Shown: positions 24,173 to 36,034 of the stretch, piece after piece
Layout of the letters: each line of letters starts with the position of its first letter
How positions within the stretch are numbered: the first letter of the stretch is position 1
Source: Acorus gramineus
Taxonomy: Eukaryota > Streptophyta > Magnoliopsida > Acorales > Acoraceae
NCBI GenBank assembly: GCA_030737835.1
Contig: CM060854.1
Span: forward strand, 19,975,153-20,039,152
Reading direction: 5' to 3'
Length of the DNA: 64,000 bases
Translations under genes and position numbers: made by a program
Notes under the pieces: generated by a model
What the model was told of the DNA's origin: nothing
The model's database searches: none
Seen by the model: only the letters and a program-made list of their open reading frames with translations

Positions 24173-26058
24173 CCCTCGGACAAAATGGTTATGACAACCT
24201 TATCAAGTCCAAAGACATTCCTTTTTTTCTTGGAAAATTTTTCGTAACAAGGCCCCTACTTGTGTGAGACTTTTCAGAAAGGGTCTTATAAATGACCAAT
24301 CATGTATGTTATGCTATGTAGGTATTGAAGACGCAGATCACTTTGCCCTTCAATGTTCCTACTCTAGGTTCATCCTGATTTCGCTCATGAAATACATATT
24401 GATAAAAAGGCCAGTTCCACATTTTCTCACTGCGCTTCCGGGATGGCTAGAGTGCAATATATCCCATCCTACCTTGAAGCTTTTTGTTGCTGCCATTCAC
24501 ACAAACTTCTTTTGGTTCACTTGGGTGGAATGCAACAACCGAATTTTCAAAGGAAAATCAGTTCACAAGCGAGGAATTTTGCAGCAAATCAAGGATGCTA
24601 TCTCCTTCCGCTTTCTCTCTTTCCCTCTCTCTGCTATCCTCAATCCGGATCTCACCAAAATTGCAGACAACTTCAAAATCTTGATCTCTGAGAAAGCTGC
24701 GTTGGTGACTCATGTTCAATGGGTACCGCCTGATCCCCTATGGCTAAAGGTCAACTCCGATGGCTCCCTCACTGAGGACAAGGGGGGGTACGGAGCCCTG
24801 ACTCAAAATGAGAATGGTGATTTCCTCTTAGGGGTGTCTGGTCAAGACAAGCCTACTTCTATTAATCTTCTAGAATTCTAAGGTATTTTATCTTGTGTGG
24901 AACTTGCAATTCAATTAGGAGCCTCTTGCCTTTGGATTGAGTCTGATTCCACAACAGCCATGGCCTGGCTAAAAAGTAGAGGAACCTTACCTTGGATAGC
25001 ATTCAAATCTCATAGAAAGATAATCTCCAATCTTGGTCTGCTACATTTTTGGAAGGCTTCTCACATACATCGTGAGGGTAACATTAATGTAGGAGCATTC
25101 CATCAAAATGCAATCATTAACCATGCACAAGTGCAGGAAGTCAGCTGTTCAAAGATTTCCAATGCAGATATCGAAGCAAGGTGTTCTTTGGCTCATTGGA
25201 AAGAGTTTTTAATTCATAATTTCAAGATTCAACCTCTTTTCAAGGTCAAAGTGAAGCATAAAAGTGAAGCATGAAGACTCTGGACATATTTTCAATGTCA
25301 TTTAAAAGTCCTCTCTAGTCAAAATTATGGTTTCTAGGTGTCTTTTAAAATTTCTAAAAAAAAAGTCTTCACCATTTCTAGGAATGCTTTCTTCTTCCAA
25401 AAGAAATATTAATGTATTTGAGTCTTGAGAAAAGTCTAACTTTTAGTAATTTGAGTCTCATTAATGTAACGAGTTGGGGACTTGTCCTTTATAAGTCCAT
25501 GTAAACCCAAGATGAAGTCAAGTGAAGTTAAATTGAAATTATATCTTTAAAGTGAGCCTAAGAGCGCACTCTCTAGTGCAAATTTTATCTCTTATCCTTC
25601 TTCTTGTGGGAGTTAAAGGTGACAAGAACCAATCTCTTATCCTACTTACGTTTGAGCGTGACCGATCCGTTGAAGGTAGCGAGCAATCTCTTATCTTTCA
25701 TTGTATGATCGACCGATCCGTTTGAGGGGGTGAGATCCCTATCCCCAATCCCCATCAAACAGTGTGGCCAACCTCTTGGCATCCTGAAGAACAACAATAG
25801 GAGAAACTGTCTTTAGACAACATGACCTCTGGCCTGACATTGAAGATCTACTAAAGAATGACAAAGAAGAAATGATTTACCTTAGGACTGCATAATCTTC
25901 CTAAGCACTCTGTGGGAATCAGTCCTTGGAGCTCATTTTGTATCTCCAGGACTTTTTACACTGGAGAAATCTTATCCCCTTGTAATTTCCATCACGCACT
26001 TTTTGTAATCATTATTCAGTTATAGAAATACACAAAAACAAAATTACCAATAAAAAAT
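24070..26058 (+). mobile_element. LINE (L1-type), 5'-truncated, with RT zinc finger and RNase H
   Basis: Flanked by a TSD AATAATATTTGTAG at 24056-24069 and 26059-26072. The interior encodes the end of ORF2: a zf-RVT domain (24190-24400; CMLCYVG...DHFALQC), a linker, and an RNase H domain (from about 24710, WVPPDPLWLKVNSDGS; later WIESDSTTAMAWL, WKASHIHREGN). A stop at 24879 and other lesions make it dead. At the REGN motif the frame is broken by a ~680-bp insertion (25086-25764) after which the LINE resumes (NLLAS, then a short tail and A-rich 3' end). Confidence 0.85.
25086..25764 (+). mobile_element. LTR-like insertion inside the LINE
   Basis: Interrupts the RNase H frame between REGN and the following residues; flanking AACA on both sides may be a minimal target duplication. 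The inserted DNA contains a TGTAGGAGC start, a 'ataagtccatgtaaac' region and two 'caatctcttatc' repeats with 'gaccgatccgtt' twice, and ends CCATCA, like a solo LTR. It has no coding region of its own. Class and ends are inferred. Confidence 0.45.
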
Positions 26059-26520
26059 AATAATATTTGTAGTAAAATAACCATTTTGTGCTTACTGATA
26101 GTTTGATGTTACCAACAAAAAAAATATAAATATTTGCATTTTATTAAGCAGGCAAGTTGCATAATTACATGGTAAAGAACTTGCAAAATTAAAGTTGAAG
26201 GGATATAAGGATATTCAATTTTACATGTATTTTTCACATGAGGCGGAAGTGGCAATCAGGGGTGCAATTAAAATATCACAAAGCATCCCTTTGTGATTTT
26301 AATTTATTTGATCAAGTTTAGACTTTTTAGGTCCTTCAAATTACTTTTTTTTTGTGGACAATAAATTAACTGTCCAGCAAAATTACTATATTAACTATTT
26401 CATATGCCAAGGATGATTGGAATTGGAGTTCCATAAATTTGGATTTTTTGGGGGTCCTTTGAATTGAGGGTGAAATTGTATAACTGAATGTGAAAATAAA
26501 AATTGTGATAAAAGTAGAAC
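26059..26520 (+). repeat. Dispersed block C/E, copy
   Basis: Colinear with 34340-34560 and 55540-55740 (landmarks 'aataatatttgta', 'tagtttgatgttaccaac', 'ttttacatgtatttttcac', 'aaattaaaatatcaca') and then with 7690-8020 ('ggtccttcaaatta'). The LINE at 24070-26058 inserted at the left part of this block. Confidence 0.65.
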
Positions 26521-26601
26521 AGGATGCTTTAATCAAATATCATATTTTGGACAAAAGTTTTTATTTAAACTTTGGTTAGCAGGACAGGAACCCAATAATT
26601 T

Positions 26602-26778
26602 TTTTTTTTACTTCTTTTTTATGTAGGAAGGCCCACAAGAGCTTGTACGACGATAGAAATCAAGGCTATCAATATCCCACTAGGGGCTATCGACATCCCA
26701 CTAGGAGATGGACCAGGTTTGAACTAGTGACCTCCATAAGACGGGGTGCATCTCTAGCAACTCACCAAGCAAGAACCC
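26602..26778 (-). mobile_element. tRNA-derived SINE
   Basis: On the minus strand the 5' end carries pol III-like box A (near TTGGTGAGTTGCTAGAG) and box B (TAGTTCAAACCTGG), followed by a 3' poly(A) (poly(T) 26601-26610 on the plus strand). Flanks 'gaacccaataat' and 'gaaccccaatatt' look like a diverged TSD. Confidence 0.65.
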
Positions 26779-27249
26779 CAATATTAGTTGAAAGAATTAT
26801 GGTCACCTAGAATCATCCAAAGAGGTTGTGGAGTCAGTATCCTCTAAGCCACTACTTAAATCAATATTTACAAAAAAATTGTTTCAACTCAATTTTGTGC
26901 ATCAAGTAATTTTGGCTAAATCTGAACTCGATATCATGACCATCATGTGGTTCTTAAGGATTGAATGGAATCATAGTCCATGGCAGGCAAAGCGCCCATA
27001 AATAAGCTTTTCTTCGCAAGATCATACAAAATATCATACTGAGATTCTAATATATATATACACACCAGTGTGTGTGTTGTATGTATAGACATATATGTAA
27101 GGGCGCAATGGCATTCAGTCATTTTTATAGTCTAAAATGCAGTCATATATATTTTGTTGGACATCTTTGTATGTTTGTACTAGCTTTACCTAAACAGCAC
27201 ATATCTGATAGCACACACTATTACGACTTTACAAGGCCGCACCTCCATG

Positions 27250-27830
27250 GATCCAACACCCGCACCAACTTCTCCTCCTCCTCCTCCACAGCCGCCGCCC
27301 CTCCTAAGTCCTCAGTGGTCATAGCACAACGGTTCAAGGATTACTAGTATTAAAGATAGGTCCAGAGTTCGAGTCTTGGCGCCGTGTCATACCTCCTGTT
27401 TGTTAGGCGAAATTCAAAAGAATTGTTTGTGGGACCAGGGACAAACAGACGAAGGTAGTTTTTCCAGCTTGACCGTCAGGTTAGCCACAGGGAGTTCCTT
27501 CCATATCAAAAAAAAAAACTCTCTCCTCCCAAAGTGCGTCCGCCGGCCGCCTCAACAAGTAGAGATCGCCTCCCAAGGAGACCACCGTACCGAACAGTAT
27601 TGCTAGCAGTACTGATCAGTCGTCATTCGATGATATGTGTCGGCCGCGCTTTGGCGCCGGACCCAGTGAGGAATTTGAACCGAGTTCGTCGTCCGAGTAG
27701 GCGGTTTGGACCGACATGTCGTGGGCATTCAGCGGCGACTATGTTTCTGAGATGGTGGATTTCATTGGGGATTTGCTGTAAGAGGGGCAGAGAAAAGAGG
27801 GTGAGTGTGAAAAGAGATTGGTGGATTTAG
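27250..27830 (+). pseudogene. Decayed GC-rich coding fragment split by a SINE
   Basis: A Met at 27250 opens a proline-rich frame (MDPTPAPTSPPPPPQPPP), interrupted by the SINE at 27318-27517. After it, a frame continues with stops: ...SSFDDMCRPRFGAGPSEEFE...(stop)...AVWTDMSWAFSGDYVSEMVD...GDLL stop near 27781. The high GC and codon-like pattern against an AT-rich background indicate former coding DNA. No known family is recognised, and at least two in-frame stops (about 27561 and 27698) make it non-functional. Confidence 0.4.
27318..27517 (+). mobile_element. tRNA-derived SINE
   Basis: Box A-like GTCATAGCACAACGGTTC and box B-like AGAGTTCGAGTCTTGG about 45 bp apart, then a SINE body and a poly(A) of 11 A ending at 27517. 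Flanks share a weak 'ctcct..aagt' similarity, possibly a decayed TSD. Inserted in the coding relic at 27250-27830. Confidence 0.75.
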
Positions 27831-28049
27831 GGGTTTTTGTGTTTTGATTATATTGATTGGTGGGTTTGGGAATAAAAAATATCTAGGTGGTGAATTTAAT
27901 TATAGGGTGGGATGAGAAAAATAGCCGGTGGTGATAGACGTGTCTTGTATCTGCTCTCATTTATATAAAGTTCACTGTTCTTGTTAGTTTAGACGTGTCC
28001 TGTATCTGCTCTCATTTATACAAAGTTCATTGTTCTTGTTAGTTTTTTT

Positions 28050-28175
28050 TTGTTTTGCTTGATAAATTCTTTTTTCTATTTTTATGTTCTACTCAAATTT
28101 TCTTCTATCAATAGAGATAAGACTTGAATTCAAGACCATTCGGTGAATAAATGGTATCTCTATCACCTGCCAAGA
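28050..28175 (-). mobile_element. SINE fragment
   Basis: The minus strand has box A-like TTGGCAGGTGATAGAG and box B-like TGAATTCAAGTCTTA, followed leftwards by T-rich sequence that is A-rich on that strand. Diverged. Confidence 0.5.
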
Positions 28176-28562
28176 GATGATTCAGTTTATTGGGGTTAAA
28201 TCATATATTCTTGTAAGTTTCAACCTTTGGTTTTTATCTTTGAATAAAGATACAATCAAGCTTGTTTTTTAGTTCCACTTTTTAGTTTGAGGGATGTGAG
28301 TGTATGACAATGAATGGATGACATACAAATATATATTACCTTCAAATAAAGATATACAGTGTCAAAAGTTGAGAAAAAAACAAACACAAGTGCATCAAAG
28401 CCCCTTATATCATCTTGACATTGGTTTTGGAGATTTTTCCATTTCAATGAAAGTGGTCCTTTACCATTTTGATATTGGTCTGAAAAACTTTACATTTCAA
28501 CTATTCGTTCATGTCCCCTTCATACATATACATATACAAAATGACACAAAGAAAAATTGATA

Positions 28563-28930
28563 ATCCATGATGCACAAGTCCATGATGCACAAACGCATCG
28601 ACGAGTTGCTCCGCTAGGCTCCTCGAGTCGTTTTTGATCGACTTCCTCCTCCTCGATGGATCGCAGTGGTACCATTCAATAAACTTGTTGTTGAACTTCT
28701 TAGACCCTGGAGTCGCTCTTGATCGACTTCCTCCTCCTCGATGGATTGCAGTGGTACCATTCGATGAACTTGTCATTGAACTCCTTGGGCCCTAGAGTTC
28801 CAGTTCATCAATCATCATAGAGCAATCAAAGGGGGTAGAACCCCTCCAATGGGGCCAACTCGTTTAGGTTAGGGAGGAGTGGGACTCATCGCACGGGCAG
28901 TTCTTGGGCAGCTTCTTTAGTGGGGATAGG
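28563..28930. repeat. Retroposon-like family R, copy 1
   Basis: Related to 31250-31710 and 52436-52905: shared landmarks are 'ctcctcgagtcg', 'gtaccattc', 'agagcaatcaaag', 'tttaggt(t/c)a/cgggagga'. This copy has an internal direct duplication of about 90 bp (segments starting near 28625 and 28713, 'gatcgacttcctcctcctcg' in each). On the minus strand a short frame EWYHCDPSRRRKS...SLAEQLVDAF is shared in degenerate form by the other copies. Parent element unknown. Confidence 0.5.
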
Positions 28931-29825
28931 CTCGTCCATGATCGTGATTATGAACATTGAAATATACATTTCTTGTCATTTGTGCAAAATGTATTTTTGC
29001 ATAACGAGATTAAAGCATATCACAATCATCATATTTGACAAAACCTTCTGCCAAGTGTTCATGACGTCCATTAAAAGATCAACTAAAGTTTATGGTAGTG
29101 TTCCACACTTGAAACCTACTGTGATAAGAGTTTCTTGCCAAATACAATTTAAGTGATTTCTTCACTTTCTTGTGCCCGTGACAATGTCACAATCATAATG
29201 GAGAGCATGTGCCCTTCAATGAATAGAGCATGTTCTTCAGGAATACAATCATAAAGTCTAAAAGAGTCATATATTCCTGGAGATGTATTACCCATACCAA
29301 GCAAGAAGTGTATAGAACAAATATGCTTCTTAATATATTTAAACTAGTAAAAATAAATTTAAAAAATGGAGTATAAGAGGAAAAAAAAATTGAGATCACA
29401 GAGTGAAAGGGTTTGCTAACTTAAGAAATATTTGTTCCACCGCATTGTGAATGTGGAACATTGAAGAAAATTAAGGAGAAAGAATGAAAGACAATAAAGA
29501 GAAAAAAAAATTGAAAAATAAAGCTCTAGTGGCGATTGAAAGGATCAATACATCACTATAACGTAGAGTGGAACAACAAATTACCAAAAGAGAAATGAAG
29601 AGGTGAATAATTGGGATGACAGAGATGAAGTGAAGATTCTCTTTTTATAGGGGAACACTGAATTAAATACATTTAATAGAATATCTTTGTAAGATTTAGC
29701 AAATTGCATGGAATAGAAAAACATTCATTAGTATGTCTTAATATTAAAACTACTAGTTGATGTACACGTGCATTGCACATGAATTACTTTGTTGAAATAT
29801 AATGAACTAATATTAGTTAAAATTA
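28931..29825. other. AT-rich intergenic DNA
   Basis: No gene, RNA or element with definable ends was found. Open frames here are short, AT-driven and without recognisable domains. Confidence 0.5.
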
Positions 29826-30000
29826 GGGATGGCAACGGGGCGGGTTGAAACGGATTTGGTCAATCCCAATCCCAAACCCGCTAATAAAATTTTATCCCAA
29901 ACCCGTGTCGGTTTTATTACGTCATCCCAACCCTGTTCCAAAGGGTTTTTAAAGAACCCAAACCCATCCCATCCCATCTTATCTAGAAGGGTACGAATTT
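29826..30000 (+). mobile_element. hAT-like terminus, one end only
   Basis: Starts TAGGGATGGCAACGGGGCGG, a terminal sequence typical of a plant hAT MITE family, followed by 'aaacccg' and 'cccaaaccc' repeats. The complementary right end was not found, so the element is truncated or its end has decayed. Confidence 0.45.
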
Positions 30001-30451
30001 AAAAATCCCAATTTTTTGAATATTTTGAATATTTTTATTTCTTCTTATATTAAAAATTAAATAATAATTGTTATTCGTTATGTTATATAATATTACTTAA
30101 TGCATGCTAAAATATTTTATAAATAATAATAATATATAATAGGCTAGTTTAATTTATCTATCATATCATTTGGTCGGTTTTAAAAAATTTAAACTTTTAA
30201 ACAGATAGTTTTTAAAACAAGCTTCATGTTCATTAAGAAGATAGAGTTATATTTAAAATCATAATTTTTTGAAGATTTTTTAAATCTTAAACAGATGTTT
30301 ATAAATATTATGATCTGAATTAAATGATTTTTTTTTTGTTAAAACACATCTTTATTTGATTTGGGAAATTAAATTTCAAACGGGGCATAGAGCTTTTACA
30401 AAAGACCAAAATAATTAAAATTGATTTATATGACAAGTCCATGTGTTGTCA

Positions 30452-30454
<3 letters not shown>

Positions 30455-30513
<59 letters not shown>
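30455..30513. repeat. (TA)n microsatellite, ~59 bp
   Basis: An uninterrupted TA dinucleotide run. Shorter TA runs occur near 4281-4309 and 5941-5960. Confidence 0.95.
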
Positions 30514-30518
<5 letters not shown>

Positions 30519-31064
30519 CATGCGCTGAATTTTATAGATTTGATTATTTATCTAATATTTAATGTGAATATTTTGAAAAAAAAACATAAAATTGATTTTT
30601 ATAACAAATCAATTAATGAAATTTTATATAGGATGGGGTTAGATTTTGAAGAATTTGAAAGGTAAAGATATCTAATAAGAGTTCATTTGGGATAATGATG
30701 GATTTTCAATAAATGTGAAAGGTAATATTGTCAAACAAATATTTTTCATGGATTGATACTTTTATAAGTAGTATAGATAGATAAAGATTATGGATTCAAT
30801 GCACAACATTAAATTGGATTCCATTGCAAGATTATGCATTGAATTCTATAATCCATGAAAGTCAAGTCTCACATTATTCAAAAATAAATCAAACATTCAT
30901 GCATTTTGCATTTCGCACAAAAACCCATGTTGGCAACAAATTTTACATTATCAATGATACAACTCAATGACAAGAAAACATAACAATATAATTATTTGTT
31001 TTAGTCAAATTTTTTTATAAATTACTTGATTATTTGATTACTATAATATTATCAGTATTAGTGC

Positions 31065-31155
31065 CGCATGATACCTCCCAAGTTTCAGCAAGAATTGAAC
31101 TCTGGTCCCTCAAAGGAGGGGTGTCATTCTACCATAAAACCTAAGGTCTCCTAAA
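31065..31155 (-). mobile_element. SINE fragment
   Basis: Minus strand: box A-like TTATGGTAGAATGACA and box B-like AGAGTTCAATTCTTGC. Only the tRNA-like head is obvious; no poly(A) or TSD was defined. Confidence 0.5.
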
Positions 31156-31249
31156 CAATAAATTAATATCATTTATTGTGTTCTAAAGAAAAACACATAG
31201 AATGGCATATGAAAATGACATTCATAGTTTATGTTAACCAATCACTTCA

Positions 31250-31710
31250 TTTAACTTCTGGTCAGTTAGTGATTCTCGATTCGTTAGATCAAATCGACAA
31301 ATGTATCAACAAGTTTCTCGGCCAAGCTCCTCGAGTCGCCCCTCATCGCCCATGTGAAGGCGAGCATGACTTGTCGCTCAGCCTCCGGGGACCGCGAATG
31401 GTACCACTTGACATACTTCTTATTGAAGTACCTATTGATGAGACTCTCGTGTTCCAGTTTGTAAAGCATCTTAGAGCAATCAAAGGTCCAAACTCCTCCG
31501 GTGGGGCGGGATCGTTTAGGTCAGGGAGGAAAGGGACACGGGCGGATCTTGAGGGCTGCCTTCGTTAGGGACAGGCTCACTGACAGCCCACCGGAGGTCT
31601 ACATATGAGATTATCAACCGCTTTGAGTTGGCCCGTTTTCATCGCGAATCGAGCTTCCTGTAGCTCAATTTTCTCTCTTCAATGCTGAATATAAATAAAA
31701 ATAAATAAAT
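31250..31710 (+). repeat. Retroposon-like family R, copy 2
   Basis: About 460 bp, GC-rich, nearly colinear with 52436-52905. It ends with 'gggcttcctgtagc'-like sequence and an A-rich tail with four 'aaat' units, suggesting insertion as an RNA-derived copy on the plus strand. No coding frame is shared on the plus strand; the minus strand keeps a degenerate frame (SRSLAEKLVDTFVDLI). Parent element not recognised. Confidence 0.55.
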
Positions 31711-32039
31711 AAATAAAACTAACTGTTACATGGCCAAAGCCTGAATCTTTTAATTAATCTAGTTCAACCGTGTTGATCTCTTCAGCTTGCAGAAAGAGCA
31801 TGTTACATGTAACAATATCATTAATATGCTGGACTAATTTTAATCAACCACTGACATTTTAGTCCATAAACCATAAATCAATTGATTTGGGTTGGCTTTA
31901 GGAAGATTTGACATCAACCATTAAAAAACAAATGTACCCAATTCCTTGAATATATAGTAATGTTGGTAACAGCCTTATAGGGCAGATCTTGACCTTAGGT
32001 GAACCAGAGACTTTCACATAGGAGGTCATATCTAACATG

Positions 32040-34560
32040 ACTGGTTATAATATTTTATAACATTTCGACTTGGGACGAAATATATGTCACACATCATCCA
32101 AATACACAAATGTAATAGTAGTTTTATACTCAAATGTATGAGATGATGTGTCTATCTTGTAAGAAAAATTGTTGTGATACAAAATTAATGTTAGAAATCA
32201 ATCAAGGGGGAAAAGCAAACCACAAATGGTACTCGATTTGAATTGAGGAAGAGTGTACATTAGTTTACACAAATATAATAAAATTTTGCTACATTTGTGA
32301 AAATGGAGAAAAAATTTCTTCATCAATCATATGCATGATGTATAGTGATGACTATGAACTAAATTTTGATGTATACAAATTTATAGTATAGGATTTACAA
32401 ACAGCTAACCTGATGATGCGAAGAAGAGAAGATGACTGACGGCGCAGTGTGTCAATAACCCTACTCAACATCGTTATATAGGGATGCCAAAATTTGTAAC
32501 AATTTTTAGCCCTTGGATTCCAAATCTATGAAAAAATCATTGCCCTCCGCTCTTCCATGTAATTAAAGTAAAAAATTAATGACAAGATAAAAACAACAAT
32601 TTTTTATTAATTATATATTGTGAAGATCCATGTTTGATTTTTGATGGCTTATCCTTTATCATTTATGAAATGTTTAAGCAAGAATACACCATGAACCAAC
32701 GAAGAATAAATAGTTCAAATTTTTTTTGAGTGATCTCTTTATTATTTCTCTAGTTGAAATGCTTTTTCCTTTGAGTTTCAAGTTTTAACATTGGATTGGT
32801 CTAGTTAGGATAAATTGGACAAATTTTCTACCATCATACAAATTTTCCATATCAAATCACTACAAGAAATTTGGGCCTTGGTGGCGGTTTTTTTGCTGCA
32901 GTTTTACAAAACGCAGGTATATGTATGATGTCACGCGGTTTAAGAAAATTGTGGCATTATTTTTGAAAGTTTCCTAAATAATATTTTTGATGGGAGAGAA
33001 CCGCAGCTACATAAAAGAATTAGTTGGGGGCGAAATCTATGGGATAGTGGTGTAATTATGGTGATACGTGTACCTGCGTTTTTTTGGAAACCACGGTAAT
33101 ATGTGCAGTATTTTATGGAAACCACAACAATGAAATCAATTAATGCTACTAAATTTTTAAAACTACCGCAAAAATAACCATTTATGGCTTTCACTATTGC
33201 AATTTGTTCATTAATAAATCTCTCAATCACCAAACAAATTTCTCCCCATTCAAAAAATAGCTCATCTTCATAAGTCTGTTTTGAACTTCATCATTGTTGT
33301 TCCCTATCTTCTTCAAAAAATGATCAAGCGGGCTAGGATCACATTCCCTTTGAACCCACAAAACTAGTGAGGATCCCTCTATTTTTATCTTATGAAATTT
33401 CTTTGATATTCACTCTTTGAATTTTCTTTGTTTTTTTTTTTTTTTTTTTTTGAAATTCTAGGGGATCAGGCAATCAACAATTATATTTTAATGCTATTTG
33501 TTGATGTTTATTTTAAAGATTAGCTGAAAAATGTGATTAAATTCTTGAAGTATAATCTATTCTTGTAATTTTTTTTAATTGATTATGTGGTTCTTGAATA
33601 TAGAAATTTTTTTATTCTAACTGATTACAAGTAAATTTGATTTTTAAAATTATTCAGGCTAAAATTATGTTGCTTGTATGGGAGATGAAGAGGATGAAAA
33701 TCATCTTGAAGTACTTGCTGAAGCTAGATGGAGGATTCATGGAAGATAATGGTGAGATTCCAAGTTATATATAGAGTTAAAATTTCTTGTTTAAATTTTT
33801 TGTACAACAACACTATATAGAATTAAATTTTGTTAAATGATTTTAAATAATTGTAACATAAAAATGTTTAATTAAATATTTTATGTATTTTTTAATTAAT
33901 GCACGACGACTGTATAGCTGACAGAAAAAGAAAAGGTAGATATTTAGGATATTTTCATTACATACAGTTGGCTATCATCCAAAATTGTCGCTGAAAAAAA
34001 TAAAAATTAATACAACTGTGCATACCAAGGCGGGCTTTAAACCGTCGGTACAAGATTTGCTACGGTTTAAATTATTTGGCGACAGTTTAGAACCGTAGCT
34101 ATATGTGAGTTTTCTTGTAGTGAATTTTTTTATAATTCAAGACTTAATCAATCAAAGGCATTATCACATGATAATGCTATAATTGTACATGCAGAAAGTG
34201 GAAGAATATAATGCATTTGCTTGTCTTCCCATAATACTAAGAAACATGATGATTAAGAAAATTTAGTTACAGTATATTATATTAATTATCATTTCAATAT
34301 ACAACATAAATTGTTTATGATCCATTTATTGAGTTTTTAATAATATTTGTACTAAAATAGCCATTTCGTGTATAATGATAGTTTGATGTTACCAACCAAA
34401 AAATACTAATATTTTCATTTAATAATCAGTTAAGTTGGCATTATTATTTCATGGTTAAAAAACTTGCAACAGTCGAAGAGACATTCAATCTTTTACATGT
34501 ATTTTTCACTAGTGGAAGTAGCAATTGTGGGTGAAATTAAAATATCACATAACATCACCT
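32040..34560 (+). repeat. Duplicated block flanking HCF101, left copy
   Basis: Colinear with 54400-55740. Landmarks in order: 'atccaaatacacaaa', 'gatacaaaattaatgttag', 'gaagaagagaagatga', 'ttagcccttggattccaaat', 'aagaatacaccat', 'caatcaaaggcattatca', 'ttgtttatgatccat', 'acatgtatttttcac'. The CACTA element at 32858-34122 interrupts this copy but not the other. Non-coding. Confidence 0.8.
32858..34122. mobile_element. Small non-autonomous CACTA element
   Basis: Starts CACTACAAGAAAT and ends TTTTCTTGTAGTG (13-bp TIR), flanked by the 3-bp TSD AAT (32855-32857 and 34123-34125). Subterminal repeats of 'gcggtttt', 'aaaccgtcgg', 'gaaccgtagct' types are near both ends. 1265 bp with no transposase. 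The paralogous block at about 55250 lacks it, giving an empty site. Confidence 0.9.
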
Positions 34561-35298
34561 TGTGCAATGCTGCCACCAGTTCCTGAGTCACCAAGAAGCT
34601 ATCCTGGAGTGCACGTCCTGGAATGAACGCCGCCTATGCCGCCTCGAGCAGGTCGTTGCTCACATTCCGCGCCCTATTAGCCAAAACCTTCGAAATGATC
34701 ATATAGCATGAGTTGACGAGGCATATTGGTCTATAGTCGTCAACGGAGGACGCTCCCTCCTTCGGAATGAGAACGAACATGGATGAATTGATACACCCAA
34801 TTTTGCCCCTGTGCATGAAAAAATCATCCACCATATCAGCAATGTCAGTTTGCACGATTTGCCAATATGCCTGATAGAACCGCATATCGAACCTGTACGG
34901 CCTAGGAGCCTTATCGCTGTCAGTGCTTCGGATCACCTCAGGATCTCTTCTTCCGTAACCGGATCCTCTAGGTTTGAACGCTGCTCCAGGGTAAGTTGGG
35001 GAATGCCGAGATCTTCCCAATTGGGTTTCCACCCCCTACGCCGTCCGAATGTTGATTTGAAGTGTGTTATGATCTGACCGGCCAGTTCATTGGTGCCCTC
35101 CACCCTCTCCCCATCGAAGTCCAGTGCGTGAATGCGGTTGTGTCTCCTCCTGACAGCTACAGCTTTGTGAAAGTATTTGGAGTTGTTGTCTCCAAGTTGT
35201 AGCCACAATTCCTTGGATCGTTGTCTCCCTTCCATCTCTTCAAGCCGATATACTACTGCAAGCCTCTCCTTCGTCTCCTGTCTTGCCTGTCTTTCTAG
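34560..35298 (-). mobile_element. LINE ORF2 internal fragment (start of reverse transcriptase)
   Basis: On the minus strand frames read KELWLQLGDNNSKYFHKAV, then RIHALDFDGERVEG, GRRRGWKPNWED, then FMHRGKIGCINSSMFVLIPK and DDYRPICLVNSCYMIISKVL. This is the linker between endonuclease and RT plus the first RT motifs of a plant L1-type LINE. It has no poly(A), and both ends are abrupt, so it is a broken piece moved or trimmed by later rearrangement. Frameshifts separate the two parts near 34930. Confidence 0.85.
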
Positions 35299-35299
35299 G

Positions 35300-36026
35300 T
35301 TCGATAAAATGTGAATAGATAAAGATAAAGAATTATAAGAAATAAAAAAATGATTTGACATATGAGTATCTTATTTATACGAGGTGATGACATATATATA
35401 TATGTGTTGACATGTGACCCCCTTATACTAGTGGATTATAGAAAATGCTTGGAATACTAATATCAACTTATTCTCACATATATACTCTAGCATAATTATA
35501 TCCGATCATTCTTTGCAAACAAATAGATTTTTAGGCTTATTCACACCTATTCTAACATATTCCCCACCTACTAAACTATCCAAATAGGAGCTTAATGCAT
35601 ATTTATTTAATTTGGATGATTTATTGCATTCTTTTGTAATTTAAAAAGCTAATAGTAATGTATAAATTTTCATATATTTTTTCATAATAATGACAAAATA
35701 CATTTAAAAATAATTAAATATTATGAATAGGAGGAGAGTTTAAGATTGATTGGTGCTCAGAGATGCCGTCGGCGACACGCAGAATTAACTACTGTTACTG
35801 GAAAATGAAAATAACAAATATATGGATCTTGAGGTGTCTCAGCTTGAAAAGATAAAACTAAAATGTGGAGACATTTTGAACATGTTGTTCAAGTTTGTTG
35901 TTAGAGCAGCTGTGAAGGGGATATATGCTTTGTCTGATTCTTGAAGGGAAATTCCATTGAATTATTATTAGGCAGTGATGGTCCTAGCTTCCATAAAAAA
36001 TCAGCCTAAAACATGGAGACTAAAAC
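35300..36026. other. AT-rich intergenic DNA
   Basis: No gene seen. It includes sequence of the flank-repeat type ('gataaaatgtgaatagat') and a short stretch near 35815-35945 that could be coding-derived (TGG-poor, 'ttgtctgattcttga'), without a recognisable family. Confidence 0.4.
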
Positions 36027-36034
36027 ATGGGATG

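Noticed and set aside
30455..30513. (TA)n tract as a replication or regulatory element
   Set aside because: A plain microsatellite, like several other TA runs here; no further support.
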